Below, piece after piece: positions 26,183-34,809 of a stretch of DNA of 64,000 bases. A program made the position numbers and the translations under genes. The stretch is from an uncultured Bacteroidota bacterium (GTDB taxonomy: Bacteria > Bacteroidota > Bacteroidia > Flavobacteriales > Schleiferiaceae): NCBI GenBank assembly GCA_913057235.1, contig CAJXNI010000009.1:43499-107498 (forward strand). Reading direction: 5' to 3'. Within the stretch, counting starts at the first letter, position 1. The number at the start of each line of letters is the position of its first letter. The notes beneath the pieces are model-generated. The model was not told the DNA's origin. It searched no databases and saw only the letters and a program-made list of their open reading frames with translations.

Positions 26183-27898
26183 CTAAGGGCGGATAATTTT
26201 ATAGGATTGTATCGTTTGATTTTCTCGATCATCTTCTACCACAAGTTTTAAGGTGTAAGTTCCTGGTTCATCAGGCAGGTCTTCTTCTCGCAACTGTAGC
26301 TCATCATTTTTGGCATCAAAATACAGGCGGGTCCAGCTATCATTCACGTAGGCGTTGTATTTTTCCACCCCGCTTAAGTTGTCAGAAACCTTAAGGGTCA
26401 AGAGGTCAATTCTGCTGCTTACCGTACTGCCACTTTTAAAATTAAGCGGTCGTAAATCCGGTGGAGTGCTATCGGCCGCTAAGGCAAACTGCCCAAACTG
26501 ACGGGTGCGGGTACTTACCCAGCCGTTTTTGTAGGTCCCGCCCTCATAATCAACAATATTTCCTTCACGCAAGCTTACCACACATAGCTTGCTGGGGTCT
26601 ACCTTGGGCGGCACTGCGCTGGCCTTTAATTTTAAGGTGAAATATTTCTGTACCGGTATGGTGCTAAAACCCACCTGATGTATTTCAGAGAGGCAATCAG
26701 CGCAAGCTTTGCTGCGGCTGTACTCAAAATACACATCGCGGTACAAGGCGCCTGCCGGCATGCTTAACTCAATTTGCTCTTTCTTAAAAAAGTTGGTTTG
26801 ATTGTAAGCAAACAAGGGAAGGCTGGCATCGACTTGGGGTAATTCATTTAAGGGGGCCGTACGTTTAACGGTAAAGCGCACCTCACTTTGGTTCTCAGCG
26901 GCATCGCTTACGCGGATGTAGACTTCTTTAGCGCTATCTATGGGCAATTGCGGCAAGTTCATTTTGGGCGTAGTCTGATACACGCTTAATTGATTGTTGG
27001 GCTCCAAATACAAACGATTCACCGTTTTGCGGCAACAGTCTTTTAAGCCGTAATCTATGTGACTATTGATGTAACGCGTTTCCGCGAAAGCGAAAGTTTC
27101 CATTTTAAAATCATAACAGAGTTCGTCATTTAAGAAGAGCTCTATGCGGTACACTCCGTTTTTGTTCCAGGCTCCATTTTGCCGATCAAAGGCTTCAATA
27201 CCAAAGGCAGGAAGGTAATTCACCTCTAGTGTGCTGTTTCCGGCCAGGGCATACTGTCCCTCTCCACGGTCCAGAAGTTTATAGCTTTCGCTCGATACCA
27301 GCTCTTGCTCTTCAAATTCATAGACCATTAAATCACCCAGACTAGGGTGACGGGTGTCTTCAATTTCATAACCGAACAGCAAGGGGTTAATGATTTTTTC
27401 GGTGCGGGTATCCCGTATTTCAAAATGCAAATGCGGACCGCCACTGCCGCCACTATTTCCGCTAAAGGCAATGGTATCACCTTTTGAGAAAGCGAATTTT
27501 CCTGCGTCCGGAAAAAGGTTGACTTCATTTTTTTGCTTGCGCTGTTGCTGATCTTTTAAGTACGCTTCAATTTCAGGTGCAAAACTTTTTAAGTGGGCGT
27601 ACACGCTGGTGTAGCCATTGGGGTGTACCACGTAGAGCGCCCGGCCAAAACCGTAAGGCGATACTTTTACCCGGCTCACGTAGCCATCGGCAATAGCCAA
27701 AATGGGCATGCCTACTTTACCCTTGGTTTTTAAGTCAATGCCTGAGTGAAAATGGTTGCCGCGCAGCTCCCCAAAAGTGCCTGATAAAACAAGTGGCGCG
27801 GGCAAGGGCGACTGAAAATAATCTTGCGGATAGGATTGCGCCTGACCTAAACTACAGGCCATGGAAAAAACAAAGGCGAGCCAAAATACCTTAATCAT
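26183..27898 (-). CDS. M23 family metallopeptidase
   Basis: 571 residues with a signal peptide (WLAFVFSMACSLGQA). The LytM/M23 domain is unusually near the N-terminus: GTFGELRGNHFHSGIDLKTK (His and Asp zinc ligands), YTSVYAHLKSF and GGPHLHFEIRD. About 380 residues of beta-rich sequence follow, including an Ig-like region with KVSDNLSGVEKYNAYVND. M23 enzymes cut peptidoglycan cross-links or act as scaffolds; the active-site residues are intact here. It heads the group with the two TonB-related genes. Confidence 0.9.
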   Translation of the reverse strand: MIKVFWLAFVFSMACSLGQAQSYPQDYFQSPLPAPLVLSGTFGELRGNHFHSGIDLKTKGKVGMPILAIADGYVSRVKVSPYGFGRALYVVHPNGYTSVYAHLKSFAPEIEAYLKDQQQRKQKNEVNLFPDAGKFAFSKGDTIAFSGNSGGSGGPHLHFEIRDTRTEKIINPLLFGYEIEDTRHPSLGDLMVYEFEEQELVSSESYKLLDRGEGQYALAGNSTLEVNYLPAFGIEAFDRQNGAWNKNGVYRIELFLNDELCYDFKMETFAFAETRYINSHIDYGLKDCCRKTVNRLYLEPNNQLSVYQTTPKMNLPQLPIDSAKEVYIRVSDAAENQSEVRFTVKRTAPLNELPQVDASLPLFAYNQTNFFKKEQIELSMPAGALYRDVYFEYSRSKACADCLSEIHQVGFSTIPVQKYFTLKLKASAVPPKVDPSKLCVVSLREGNIVDYEGGTYKNGWVSTRTRQFGQFALAADSTPPDLRPLNFKSGSTVSSRIDLLTLKVSDNLSGVEKYNAYVNDSWTRLYFDAKNDELQLREEDLPDEPGTYTLKLVVEDDRENQTIQSYKIIRP

Positions 27899-28074
27899 GA
27901 AAATAGCTAATACTTAAAGGGTTTGCTAATACGAGAAGGCTAAAATACGGTATTTAAAACGAGTTTAGTGCGAAGGTTTTAGCCAAGTACTTTGCCCTAT
28001 TTTTGCTTTAGGCCGCAATTTAATTTGAAATACCATTCTGCCTTTCTAATTTTGACTGTTGGAGTAAATCTTCT

Positions 28075-28365
28075 ATGAAAGACATCAAAGTTCGGTTAAA
28101 AAAGCTGGAAAGCTTGCTGAATGCCCTTATTACCGAGCATCAACTTTTACGCAAAGAGAACCAAAAGTTGCGGGAAGAATTGGCGCAGTGGCAAGAGGCT
28201 GATGCTTTTAAAGAAAAAGAACTCCAAAAATTAAGAGGTGAACTTAACAATGCCAAGTTAGCGCAAGGGCTTCAATCTGGTGGTGAAGATGCTGAGCTAA
28301 CCAAAGCAAAATTAGGTTCCCTTATGCGGGAAATTGACCGATGCATAGCATCACTTAACGAATAA
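28075..28365 (+). CDS. small coiled-coil protein upstream of zapA
   Basis: 96 residues, nearly all one predicted coiled coil: heptads from KKLESLLNALITEHQLLRKE to KEKELQKLRGELNNA, then a short C-terminal helix (LGSLMREIDRCIASLNE). There is no signal peptide or membrane segment. Conserved position before zapA suggests a ZapB-like partner of the Z-ring in Bacteroidota, but that is inferred from size, shape and neighbourhood only. zapA starts 17 bases downstream. Confidence 0.72.
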   Translation: MKDIKVRLKKLESLLNALITEHQLLRKENQKLREELAQWQEADAFKEKELQKLRGELNNAKLAQGLQSGGEDAELTKAKLGSLMREIDRCIASLNE

Positions 28366-28382
28366 ATTGAAGTTGCAGGCTT

Positions 28383-28673
28383 TTGAACGACTTCCTGAAA
28401 ATAAAGGTAAACATTGCTGACCGGGTTTATCCTCTAACCATTCGCAGGAGTGAAGAGGAGAGCATACGGGCTGCAGCAAAAAGCATTGACGCTACTTTAA
28501 AAAAGTACGAAGAAGGCTATGCCGTGCGTGATAAGCAAGACCTTTTAGCCATGTGCGCCTTACAGTTGGCCAGTAGGTTGGAAAAAAACCAACAAGAAGA
28601 GTTGGTAGACGGCCGCTGGGTGAGCGAAGCGTTGGCGCAACTGGAAAACAAAATTGAAAAGGCCATACAATAG
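28383..28673 (+). CDS. zapA: cell division protein ZapA
   Basis: 96 residues starting at TTG (MNDFLKIKVNIADRVYPLTI); no ATG is available upstream of the conserved first strand. The N-terminal beta-strands and the RSEEESIRAAAKSIDATLKK helix are typical, followed by a C-terminal coiled coil (LAQLENKIEKAI). ZapA bundles FtsZ filaments. As in Escherichia coli, an apparent 6S RNA gene follows zapA. Confidence 0.85.
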   Translation: MNDFLKIKVNIADRVYPLTIRRSEEESIRAAAKSIDATLKKYEEGYAVRDKQDLLAMCALQLASRLEKNQQEELVDGRWVSEALAQLENKIEKAIQ

Positions 28674-28699
28674 GCCAAAACGTTCTTTACATTTTTTTC

Positions 28700-28880
28700 C
28701 CGCATCCTTAATCTTGTGTGTTTGCTAAACTCAACACTTACATTAATAGGAGTTTAGCTCAAGCTTTCTAGGCCAAGCCTCCTTAGAGTGGAAGGCCGAA
28801 ATTGTTTGGTAAACTCCGATCCTGTCTAAACGGAGTTTAGACAAAACCGAGAAAAGGGTGCGGGTTTTTATTTTTATTAA
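28700..28880 (+). ncRNA. ssrS: probable 6S RNA
   Basis: A non-coding stretch between zapA and rny. It can fold as a long interrupted hairpin: closing stem TTTG-TAAACTC (28721-28732) with GAGTTTA-CAAA (28833-28845), a large asymmetric internal bubble, inner stem GGAGTTTA (28749-28756) with TAAACTCC (28810-28817), and a terminal GGCC arm (28771-28774 with 28794-28797). A T-rich 3' end follows (cgggtttttattttt). Shape and position after zapA fit 6S RNA, which binds RNA polymerase by mimicking an open promoter. Exact ends are not known. A structured leader of rny is the alternative. Confidence 0.62.
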
Positions 28881-28893
28881 CCTACTAGTAACC

Positions 28894-30432
28894 ATGGATA
28901 TAACAACAATAATTGTAGGCTTAGTAGCCTTAGCAGCCGGCTTTAGCATAAGCCTGCTCATTACCAAAAGTCAAGAAAAGAAGAAAGCTTCTACGCTTAT
29001 TAAAGAGGCCGAAAAAGAGGCCGAAGCCATAAAAAAAGATAAAATTTTACAGGCCAAAGAGAAGTTCTTAGAGCTTAAAAGCGAGCATGAAAAGGTGATT
29101 CAAAAGCGCGAGCAAAAACTCAATGATCGCACCAATAGCCTGAAAGAACGCGAAGCCAAAAACAACAAATACGCAGAAGACAACAAGCGCCAATACCGCG
29201 AGAATAAAAACACGCGCGAAGAGCTCAATAAAAAACTAGAGCTGGCTGATTTAAAAGCAAAAGAGCTGGAAAAAATGCACCGCAAGCAGGTAGAGCAACT
29301 GGAAGTGATTTCGGGTCTGTCGCCCGAAGACGCTAAAAACCAATTGCTGGAGGCCCTGAAAGAAGAGGCCAAAACCGATGCAGCCGCCTTTATTCAAACC
29401 ACACTGGAGGAAGCCAAACTTTCGGCTAGTCAGGAAGCCCGTAAAGTGGTGATTCAAACCATTCAAAGAGTGGCCACTGAACAAGCGGTAGAAAATAGCG
29501 TAAGCGTTTTCAACATTGAAAATGATGACGTAAAGGGTCGCATCATTGGTAGAGAAGGGCGAAACATCAGGGCGCTAGAAGCCTCTACTGGCGTTGAAAT
29601 TATTGTGGACGACACTCCCGAGGCCATCATCCTCAGCTGCTTTGATCCAGTGCGCAGAGAAATTGCCCGTCTGGCGCTGCACCGCCTGGTAACCGATGGC
29701 CGTATTCACCCCGCTCGTATTGAAGAGGTTTGCGCCAAAGTGAAAAAGCAAATTGAAGAAGAGATTTTTGAGGTGGGTAAACGCACTACCATTGATTTAG
29801 GCATCCACGCGCTCCACCCCGAGTTGGTGCGCATGGTTGGTCGCATGAAATACCGCAGCAGTTACGGCCAAAATCTGTTGCAGCACTCGCGCGAAGTTGC
29901 CAACCTATGCGGCACTATGGCGGCTGAGTTAGGCCTCAACCCTAAACTGGCCAAGAGAGCTGGCCTGCTTCACGACATTGGCAAAGTGCCTAGTGAGGAA
30001 AGTGAGCTTCCTCACGCCATTCTAGGGATGAAAATGGCCGAGAAATACGGAGAAAAAGCGGAAGTGTGCAATGCCATTGGCGCCCACCACGATGAGATTG
30101 AAATGAGCAACCTCATCTCGCCCATCGTGCAGGTTTGTGATGGTATTTCAGGAGCTCGCCCAGGCGCGCGCAGACAAATTGCCGAATCGTACATTCAAAG
30201 GCTAAAAGATCTTGAAAACCTTGCTCTGGGGCAAAAAGGGGTGCTTCAAGCCTACGCAGTGCAAGCCGGCCGCGAGTTGCGGGTAATGGTAGACTGTGAA
30301 AAAGTAAATGACGCAGAAGCGGCTAAAATCAGCTACGACATCAGTCAGAAAATCCAAAATGAAATGACCTACCCAGGGCAGGTGAAAATTACGGTAATCC
30401 GCGAAACGCGCAGTGTTAACGTGGCGCGCTAA
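28894..30432 (+). CDS. rny: ribonuclease Y
   Basis: 512 residues from [20 protein letters not shown], an N-terminal membrane anchor; the longer frame from 28858 starts in the T-rich end of the RNA gene. A long charged coiled coil (about residues 30-190) leads to the KH domain ([20 protein letters not shown]) and the HD domain ([29 protein letters not shown]). It is the membrane-bound endonuclease that starts mRNA decay in many bacteria. Its 3' end overlaps the convergent nucleoside phosphorylase by 17 bases. Confidence 0.95.
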   Translation: MDITTIIVGLVALAAGFSISLLITKSQEKKKASTLIKEAEKEAEAIKKDKILQAKEKFLELKSEHEKVIQKREQKLNDRTNSLKEREAKNNKYAEDNKRQYRENKNTREELNKKLELADLKAKELEKMHRKQVEQLEVISGLSPEDAKNQLLEALKEEAKTDAAAFIQTTLEEAKLSASQEARKVVIQTIQRVATEQAVENSVSVFNIENDDVKGRIIGREGRNIRALEASTGVEIIVDDTPEAIILSCFDPVRREIARLALHRLVTDGRIHPARIEEVCAKVKKQIEEEIFEVGKRTTIDLGIHALHPELVRMVGRMKYRSSYGQNLLQHSREVANLCGTMAAELGLNPKLAKRAGLLHDIGKVPSEESELPHAILGMKMAEKYGEKAEVCNAIGAHHDEIEMSNLISPIVQVCDGISGARPGARRQIAESYIQRLKDLENLALGQKGVLQAYAVQAGRELRVMVDCEKVNDAEAAKISYDISQKIQNEMTYPGQVKITVIRETRSVNVAR

Positions 30433-31255
30433 AACACGCCAAGGCCTTTTCAATCATACCGTCCACCGTTTTTTGTGCTTGGGTGCTAAACGCCCCGGTG
30501 ATACGGTTGGCTAAAATGGCCGATATGCTTAGGGTGTGCATTCCCAGGATACTACCCAGGCCATAAATTCCGGCCGTTTCCATCTCCAGGTTAGTAAGGC
30601 GTTGGCCATTTAGGCTCAAGGCCGAAAAGTGCTCCATAAGATTAGGGTAGCTTGCGGGGGCCAGCAGACTTCGCCCTTGAGGCGCGTAAAAACCGGCCGC
30701 AGTAACGGTTACCCCACGGTGGGGCGTAACCGAGGCAAACCGGTCTAGGAGGGATTGAGAGGCATGAACCCAAAAAGGGCGCGGTAGGTCTTTTAAACCC
30801 AAATCGGGTTGCTCAAAATCTTGTTGGTAAAAGCCTAAAAGCCCATCAAAACCTAAAGCCGATTCGCTAATAACCAAGCTATCAATGGGAATGTCTTTTT
30901 GAATAGCACCGCTAGTACCTAAGCGCACCACCTGTAATTGTGGTGGGTTTTTAAGTGGTTCGCGTGAACGCAAATCAATCGAATTGACTAGTTGCAACTC
31001 GTTTAAAACCACGTCAATATTATCGGTGCCTATTCCGGTGCTCACCACACTTAGGTCGGTTTTTCCCAGCCTGCCCGTAACCGTTGTAAATTCACGGCTA
31101 CTGCGGGTTAGGTAAATCTCATCAAAATGGCGGGTTACTGCTGAAACACGATCGGGGTCACCCACCGTGATAATGCGGGTAGCCAATTCTCCATTTGTAA
31201 GATTTAAGTGATAAACACTACCATTGGGGTTAATTATGAGCTCTGATTTTTTCAA
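30416..31255 (-). CDS. nucleoside phosphorylase (uridine phosphorylase-like)
   Basis: 279 residues of the PNP/UDP family: [18 protein letters not shown] near residue 30 (phosphate-binding), [18 protein letters not shown] and [13 protein letters not shown] with the Glu that contacts ribose. It cleaves a nucleoside with phosphate into base and ribose-1-phosphate for salvage. Uridine is the likely substrate from family resemblance, but specificity cannot be fixed by eye. It is divergent from the universal stress gene and convergent with rny. Confidence 0.88.
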   Translation of the reverse strand: MKKSELIINPNGSVYHLNLTNGELATRIITVGDPDRVSAVTRHFDEIYLTRSSREFTTVTGRLGKTDLSVVSTGIGTDNIDVVLNELQLVNSIDLRSREPLKNPPQLQVVRLGTSGAIQKDIPIDSLVISESALGFDGLLGFYQQDFEQPDLGLKDLPRPFWVHASQSLLDRFASVTPHRGVTVTAAGFYAPQGRSLLAPASYPNLMEHFSALSLNGQRLTNLEMETAGIYGLGSILGMHTLSISAILANRITGAFSTQAQKTVDGMIEKALACFSAPR

Positions 31256-31282
31256 GACACTTTTTTATGAGGGGGTTTCTGC

Positions 31283-31290
31283 TAAATTTG
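31283..31290 (+). promoter_or_regulatory. -7 element of the universal stress protein gene
   Basis: TAAATTTG followed by C, 18 bases before the ATG at 31309. It matches TAnnTTTG; upstream only a T run around 31261 could serve as the -33 region. Confidence 0.5.
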
Positions 31291-31308
31291 CAGCAAATAA
31301 ATAGAAAA

Positions 31309-32199
31309 ATGGCTGATACTTTTAAGATTTTAGTTCCCATCGGTTTTTCAGAGCAGTCCCTTTTGGCTTTAGACCAGGCAATAGTTTTTGCGCGGGCCAC
31401 TGACAATTCTGAACTTACCTTACTTACCGTAATTGAAGAAAACAATGGGTTTTTTAAACGCATGTTTAGCAGCAAAAGCGCTAGCAATGAAGAAGCCCTT
31501 AAAAAGGAAGTGAGCACTAAACTTAAAGAAATAGCCAAAGAGTACGAGCCCAAAGCCAGCAACCCAATTAAAACCATGGTAGCGCAAGGCGTGGTGTATG
31601 AAGAGGTGGCACGGGTAAGTGAATTACTGGAAACCAATTTAGTGGTAATGGGTACCAATGGTAAACCCCAGAACCTCCGCAAACGCTTTATTGGCAGCAA
31701 TGCCTACCGTACGGCTACCTTGGTTCAACCTCCGGTGGTTACGGTTAAAGGCGTGCGCAAACCTGAGCAAATTGACACCATCATCTTCCCCTTGGTTCTA
31801 GACCGAAGATCTAAGGAAAAAGTAGGCCCGGCCCTGCATTATGCGCGGTTATTTAACTCGCAAATTAAGATTGTATCGGTGAACACAGAGCCGGATGAGG
31901 CCAAAGTAATGCGGGCCCACTTGAAGCAGGTGGAGAAATTTATTTCAGACCATGGCGTTACCTGCACCGCTGAATTGATAGAGCCCACTGAAAATAAAGG
32001 CGTGGTGCGCAATACCTTAAAGTATGCCTATGACAATGACGCAGATCTCATTATTATAACCGAGGACGACCGTAAACGGGACTTAACCGATTACTTCCTG
32101 GGAACAGACGTGCAAGCCATGTTGTACCACAGTGAAATTCCCGTTATGAGTATTACCCCAAGCGAAGTAAAATGGGAAGCCATGTGGGATAGTTTCTAA
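31309..32199 (+). CDS. tandem-domain universal stress protein
   Basis: 296 residues from MADTFKILVPIGFSEQ; upstream in-frame codons overlap the promoter. Two Usp alpha/beta domains: the first with ILVPIGFSEQSLLALDQAI and VVMGTNGKPQNLRKRFIGSN (nucleotide-binding glycine loop altered from the usual G-x2-G-x9-GS), the second more degenerate (DTIIFPLVLDRRSKEKVGPA, MLYHSEIPVMSI). The proteins respond to starvation or stress; mechanism unclear. It is a single gene with a strong terminator. Confidence 0.85.
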   Translation: MADTFKILVPIGFSEQSLLALDQAIVFARATDNSELTLLTVIEENNGFFKRMFSSKSASNEEALKKEVSTKLKEIAKEYEPKASNPIKTMVAQGVVYEEVARVSELLETNLVVMGTNGKPQNLRKRFIGSNAYRTATLVQPPVVTVKGVRKPEQIDTIIFPLVLDRRSKEKVGPALHYARLFNSQIKIVSVNTEPDEAKVMRAHLKQVEKFISDHGVTCTAELIEPTENKGVVRNTLKYAYDNDADLIIITEDDRKRDLTDYFLGTDVQAMLYHSEIPVMSITPSEVKWEAMWDSF

Positions 32200-32225
32200 T
32201 TCCCTGAACTCATCTATAAATCAAA

Positions 32226-32258
32226 AGCCAGCTAAAACTGATTTAGCTGGCTTTTTTT
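32226..32258 (+). terminator. terminator of the universal stress gene
   Basis: Perfect 11-bp stem AGCCAGCTAAA / TTTAGCTGGCT with a 5-base loop, then seven T. It lies 26 bases after the stop codon and faces the radical SAM gene, which may also use it in the reverse direction. Confidence 0.93.
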
Positions 32259-32277
32259 CGCTCTTACCGTAGCGGTG

Positions 32278-33306
32278 TTAATCCGTTTGTTTGGGTTTTA
32301 TACTCACCTTGAAAGCCTGCTTTTTAGGGCGGTATTGCTCCTCTTCCGGACGCTCGCCTCCCAGAGCCTGCATTTTTTTCATATTAAAATGATGGGTGAA
32401 AAACTCATCGCACCAGAGGCAAACATTTTTAAGTTCTTGGCCGCGTTTTTCGGCATACGCGCGACTTACCCCCATGCTCTCACCCATTCCGTAGGCGTCT
32501 CCTTCATTTAGTTTTTGAAAGATGGGAGAATGTGAAACCTTTTCCAACACATCGGCCACTTTTTCAGTTCGGGCATCACCCATGGCATCTTTAGTACCCG
32601 GGCAACAAGGATTAATGGCCCATAGCTGAATGGAGATCTCTTGAGGAATATCCTGCCCACCGCTTAAAAATCCAATGGCGCCACTCAATAAAGCACAAAA
32701 GTTATGCTTGGGGTCTTTCTTCCAAATATCATGCTCCATAGCTCTACCGCGGGCCCAGTTACCACCCAGCCAAATGTCTTCATTGGCGCCCCAATGGCCC
32801 CAACTCAGCTTTTTGCCCCGTACGTAATTGTCTTTCTTAATCAGTGGGTCGCTATCCATACCGTTCACGCCCCGGCTTTTAAATATTTTGGCCAACTCAT
32901 CCAAACGGGCTCCGGCTTTTTTATGGTAGCGATCTATACTGGCAATATCAAAGCGGGTTACCCCCTTTTCAATCATCTCATCCAGGCGCTGCTCAGTAAG
33001 CAAGTCGCCATTGGTTTGCACCATAATTTCTACGCTACCCTGGTACCGTTCTTCCAGTTTGTCTAAAATGGCGTAAAACTTTTTTCGGTCGGCCAGGGGC
33101 TCACCACCCGAAAGGATTAAGCGATCAATGGAGCTGGGTAAATTGTCTATTATTTGGAGACACTCTTCGGTAGAAATACGCTCACCCCGCGGGCCGCTGC
33201 TGTTGTAACAGTGGTCGCATTCATCATTGCAAAGTTGGGTAAACACCCAGTACAAAGATTCTACGTGATCAAAATTTCTGTTGGCTAACGTTGGGTCTTT
33301 GCTCAT
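32278..33306 (-). CDS. radical SAM protein with C-terminal auxiliary-cluster cysteines
   Basis: 342 residues from MSKDPTLANRN; an upstream frame overlaps the ATPase gene. Radical SAM motif CNDECDHC at residues 26-33 (CxxxCxxC) and GGEP at 67-70. Further cysteines at 204 (NFCALL), 234-235 (NPCCPGTKDA) and 296/299 (CLWCDEFF) resemble a SPASM or twitch auxiliary iron-sulfur site. The middle segment GHWGANEDIWLGGNWARGRA is unusual. I cannot name the reaction. It begins 7 bases after the ABC ATPase and is the last gene of the uptake operon. Confidence 0.82.
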   Translation of the reverse strand: MSKDPTLANRNFDHVESLYWVFTQLCNDECDHCYNSSGPRGERISTEECLQIIDNLPSSIDRLILSGGEPLADRKKFYAILDKLEERYQGSVEIMVQTNGDLLTEQRLDEMIEKGVTRFDIASIDRYHKKAGARLDELAKIFKSRGVNGMDSDPLIKKDNYVRGKKLSWGHWGANEDIWLGGNWARGRAMEHDIWKKDPKHNFCALLSGAIGFLSGGQDIPQEISIQLWAINPCCPGTKDAMGDARTEKVADVLEKVSHSPIFQKLNEGDAYGMGESMGVSRAYAEKRGQELKNVCLWCDEFFTHHFNMKKMQALGGERPEEEQYRPKKQAFKVSIKPKQTD

Positions 33307-33313
33307 AGCTGCT

Positions 33314-34045
33314 CTAGTTATTTTGGGCCTGACGCTCATGCCAAAAAGCAATTTCTTGCGGCAAACCTGTTTGCTCGTCTTTTAAAAATTCTGCTTCTGA
33401 GGTATATAATTTGAGCTTTCCGTCTTGCATTAAAGCCCTTTGGTCTCCAACTACCAAGGCCTCTTTAGGGTCATGGGTTACAAAAATAGAAGTGATGGCT
33501 TCCTGTTGGCTCACCAGCAAAAAAAGCTGCTGCATTTCTTTGCGGGTATGGGCGTCTAAAGCGCCAAAGGGCTCATCTAAAAGTAACAGCCTGGGGTGTA
33601 CAATTAAGGCTCTACCAAAGGCCACCCGCTGTTTTTGCCCACCGGAAAGCTCTTCAGGCATTCGCTCTTCTAAACCATTTAAGCCCAAAGCCGCAGCCAT
33701 TTCTAAAACCGCTTTTTTGATTTCACTTTTGGACTTCTTTTTAAGGCGCAATCCAAAGGCAATGTTCTCAAAAACATTGAGGTAGGGAAAAAGCAGGGCC
33801 TCCTGAAAAAGATACACCACGCCCCGCTTACGACTGGGCAAAGCGCCTAAATTAGTTTGTTGGTATAAAAACGCACCACTGTCAGCGGGCTCTAAACCAG
33901 CCAGTATTTTTAGCAAGGTAGATTTTCCGCTGCCGCTTTTACCCAAAATACTGAGGCATTTTTGAGGGGCTAATTCAAAGCTCACCTGCCTTAAAACAGG
34001 TTGTGCCCCGTAGCTCTTGCTTATGTTTTGCACGGTAAAACTCAT
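33314..34045 (-). CDS. ABC transporter ATPase (YnjD-like)
   Basis: 243 residues with Walker A ILGKSGSGKSTLLKILAGL near residue 33, Q-loop YLFQEALLFPYL, signature LSGGQKQRVAFGRAL, Walker B RLLLLDEPFGALD and switch TSIFVTHDPKEA. It belongs to the group that energises periplasmic binding-protein importers of metals, polyamines, thiamine and similar small compounds. Start and stop overlap or nearly touch the neighbours (4 bases shared with the permease, 7 bases to the radical SAM gene). Confidence 0.92.
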   Translation of the reverse strand: MSFTVQNISKSYGAQPVLRQVSFELAPQKCLSILGKSGSGKSTLLKILAGLEPADSGAFLYQQTNLGALPSRKRGVVYLFQEALLFPYLNVFENIAFGLRLKKKSKSEIKKAVLEMAAALGLNGLEERMPEELSGGQKQRVAFGRALIVHPRLLLLDEPFGALDAHTRKEMQQLFLLVSQQEAITSIFVTHDPKEALVVGDQRALMQDGKLKLYTSEAEFLKDEQTGLPQEIAFWHERQAQNN

Positions 34046-34809
34046 GGCTTGAGTAAAAATTTGCGGTTCACCATTAGTAAGATTAAAGGGGGCAGCACCA
34101 ACACAGCGCTACTTACGGCTGCCAGGGGTACATTAGATTCATTGAGGTACTGAAAAACTTGCAAGGTGAGGGTTTTCACCTTGCCAATGCCAATGATACT
34201 GGTCAGTCCGTATTCAAACCAGGAAATTAAAAAGGTCTGAAAAAAACAGGTTACCAAGGCTCCTTTAGCATAGGGTGCTAAAAACTCAGTGAAAAGCTGC
34301 CGGCCGTTACCACCTAAGGTCTGCACCAACTGCGCCATTTGCTTCACGCGATGGTTCCAAAATCCGTTGAAAAACAAAAAGGCAAAAGGGAAAGTAATGA
34401 AAAGCTGCGCCAGTACCACCCCACCGGTTGAACCCGACAAGCCCAACTTTAAAAAGTAAAATTGCAGGACCACGGCATAAATAACCGGGGTAAGGATAAA
34501 GGGAAAAAATGCCAGGCGGGTTAAGCTTTCGCGGAAGCGTGAAAAATACAAAACCCCACTACAGGCAAAGCCCAAGGCGGTGGCTAAAAAGCCTACCGTT
34601 AAAGCTAAAACCAAACTTAAACCCAGCGATTGGCTAAGGCCGCTGCCACTTTGGGCCAATTGCTGCCAATGACCTGGAGTAAAAGTAGTACTCAACCAAT
34701 GGGGGTAAGCTAAATTGGGTGTCACAGAGAGGTAAAAGATTACCCCAAACGGCAAGGTATACAAGAGGGCTTGTAAGCCATATAAACTGAGCTTTCCTAA
34801 TTGTCTCAC
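34042..34809 (-). CDS. ABC transporter permease, second subunit
   Basis: 255 residues with six likely membrane helices. The permease signature is in the EAA-type loop MAQLVQTLGGNGRQLFTEFLA, between helices 4 and 5. It pairs with the permease encoded just upstream to form the channel. In Escherichia coli YnjC the two halves are one chain of about 510 residues; here they are two genes with 255 plus 279 residues, sharing 4 bases. It overlaps the ATPase start by 4 bases. Confidence 0.88.
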   Translation of the reverse strand: MRQLGKLSLYGLQALLYTLPFGVIFYLSVTPNLAYPHWLSTTFTPGHWQQLAQSGSGLSQSLGLSLVLALTVGFLATALGFACSGVLYFSRFRESLTRLAFFPFILTPVIYAVVLQFYFLKLGLSGSTGGVVLAQLFITFPFAFLFFNGFWNHRVKQMAQLVQTLGGNGRQLFTEFLAPYAKGALVTCFFQTFLISWFEYGLTSIIGIGKVKTLTLQVFQYLNESNVPLAAVSSAVLVLPPLILLMVNRKFLLKP

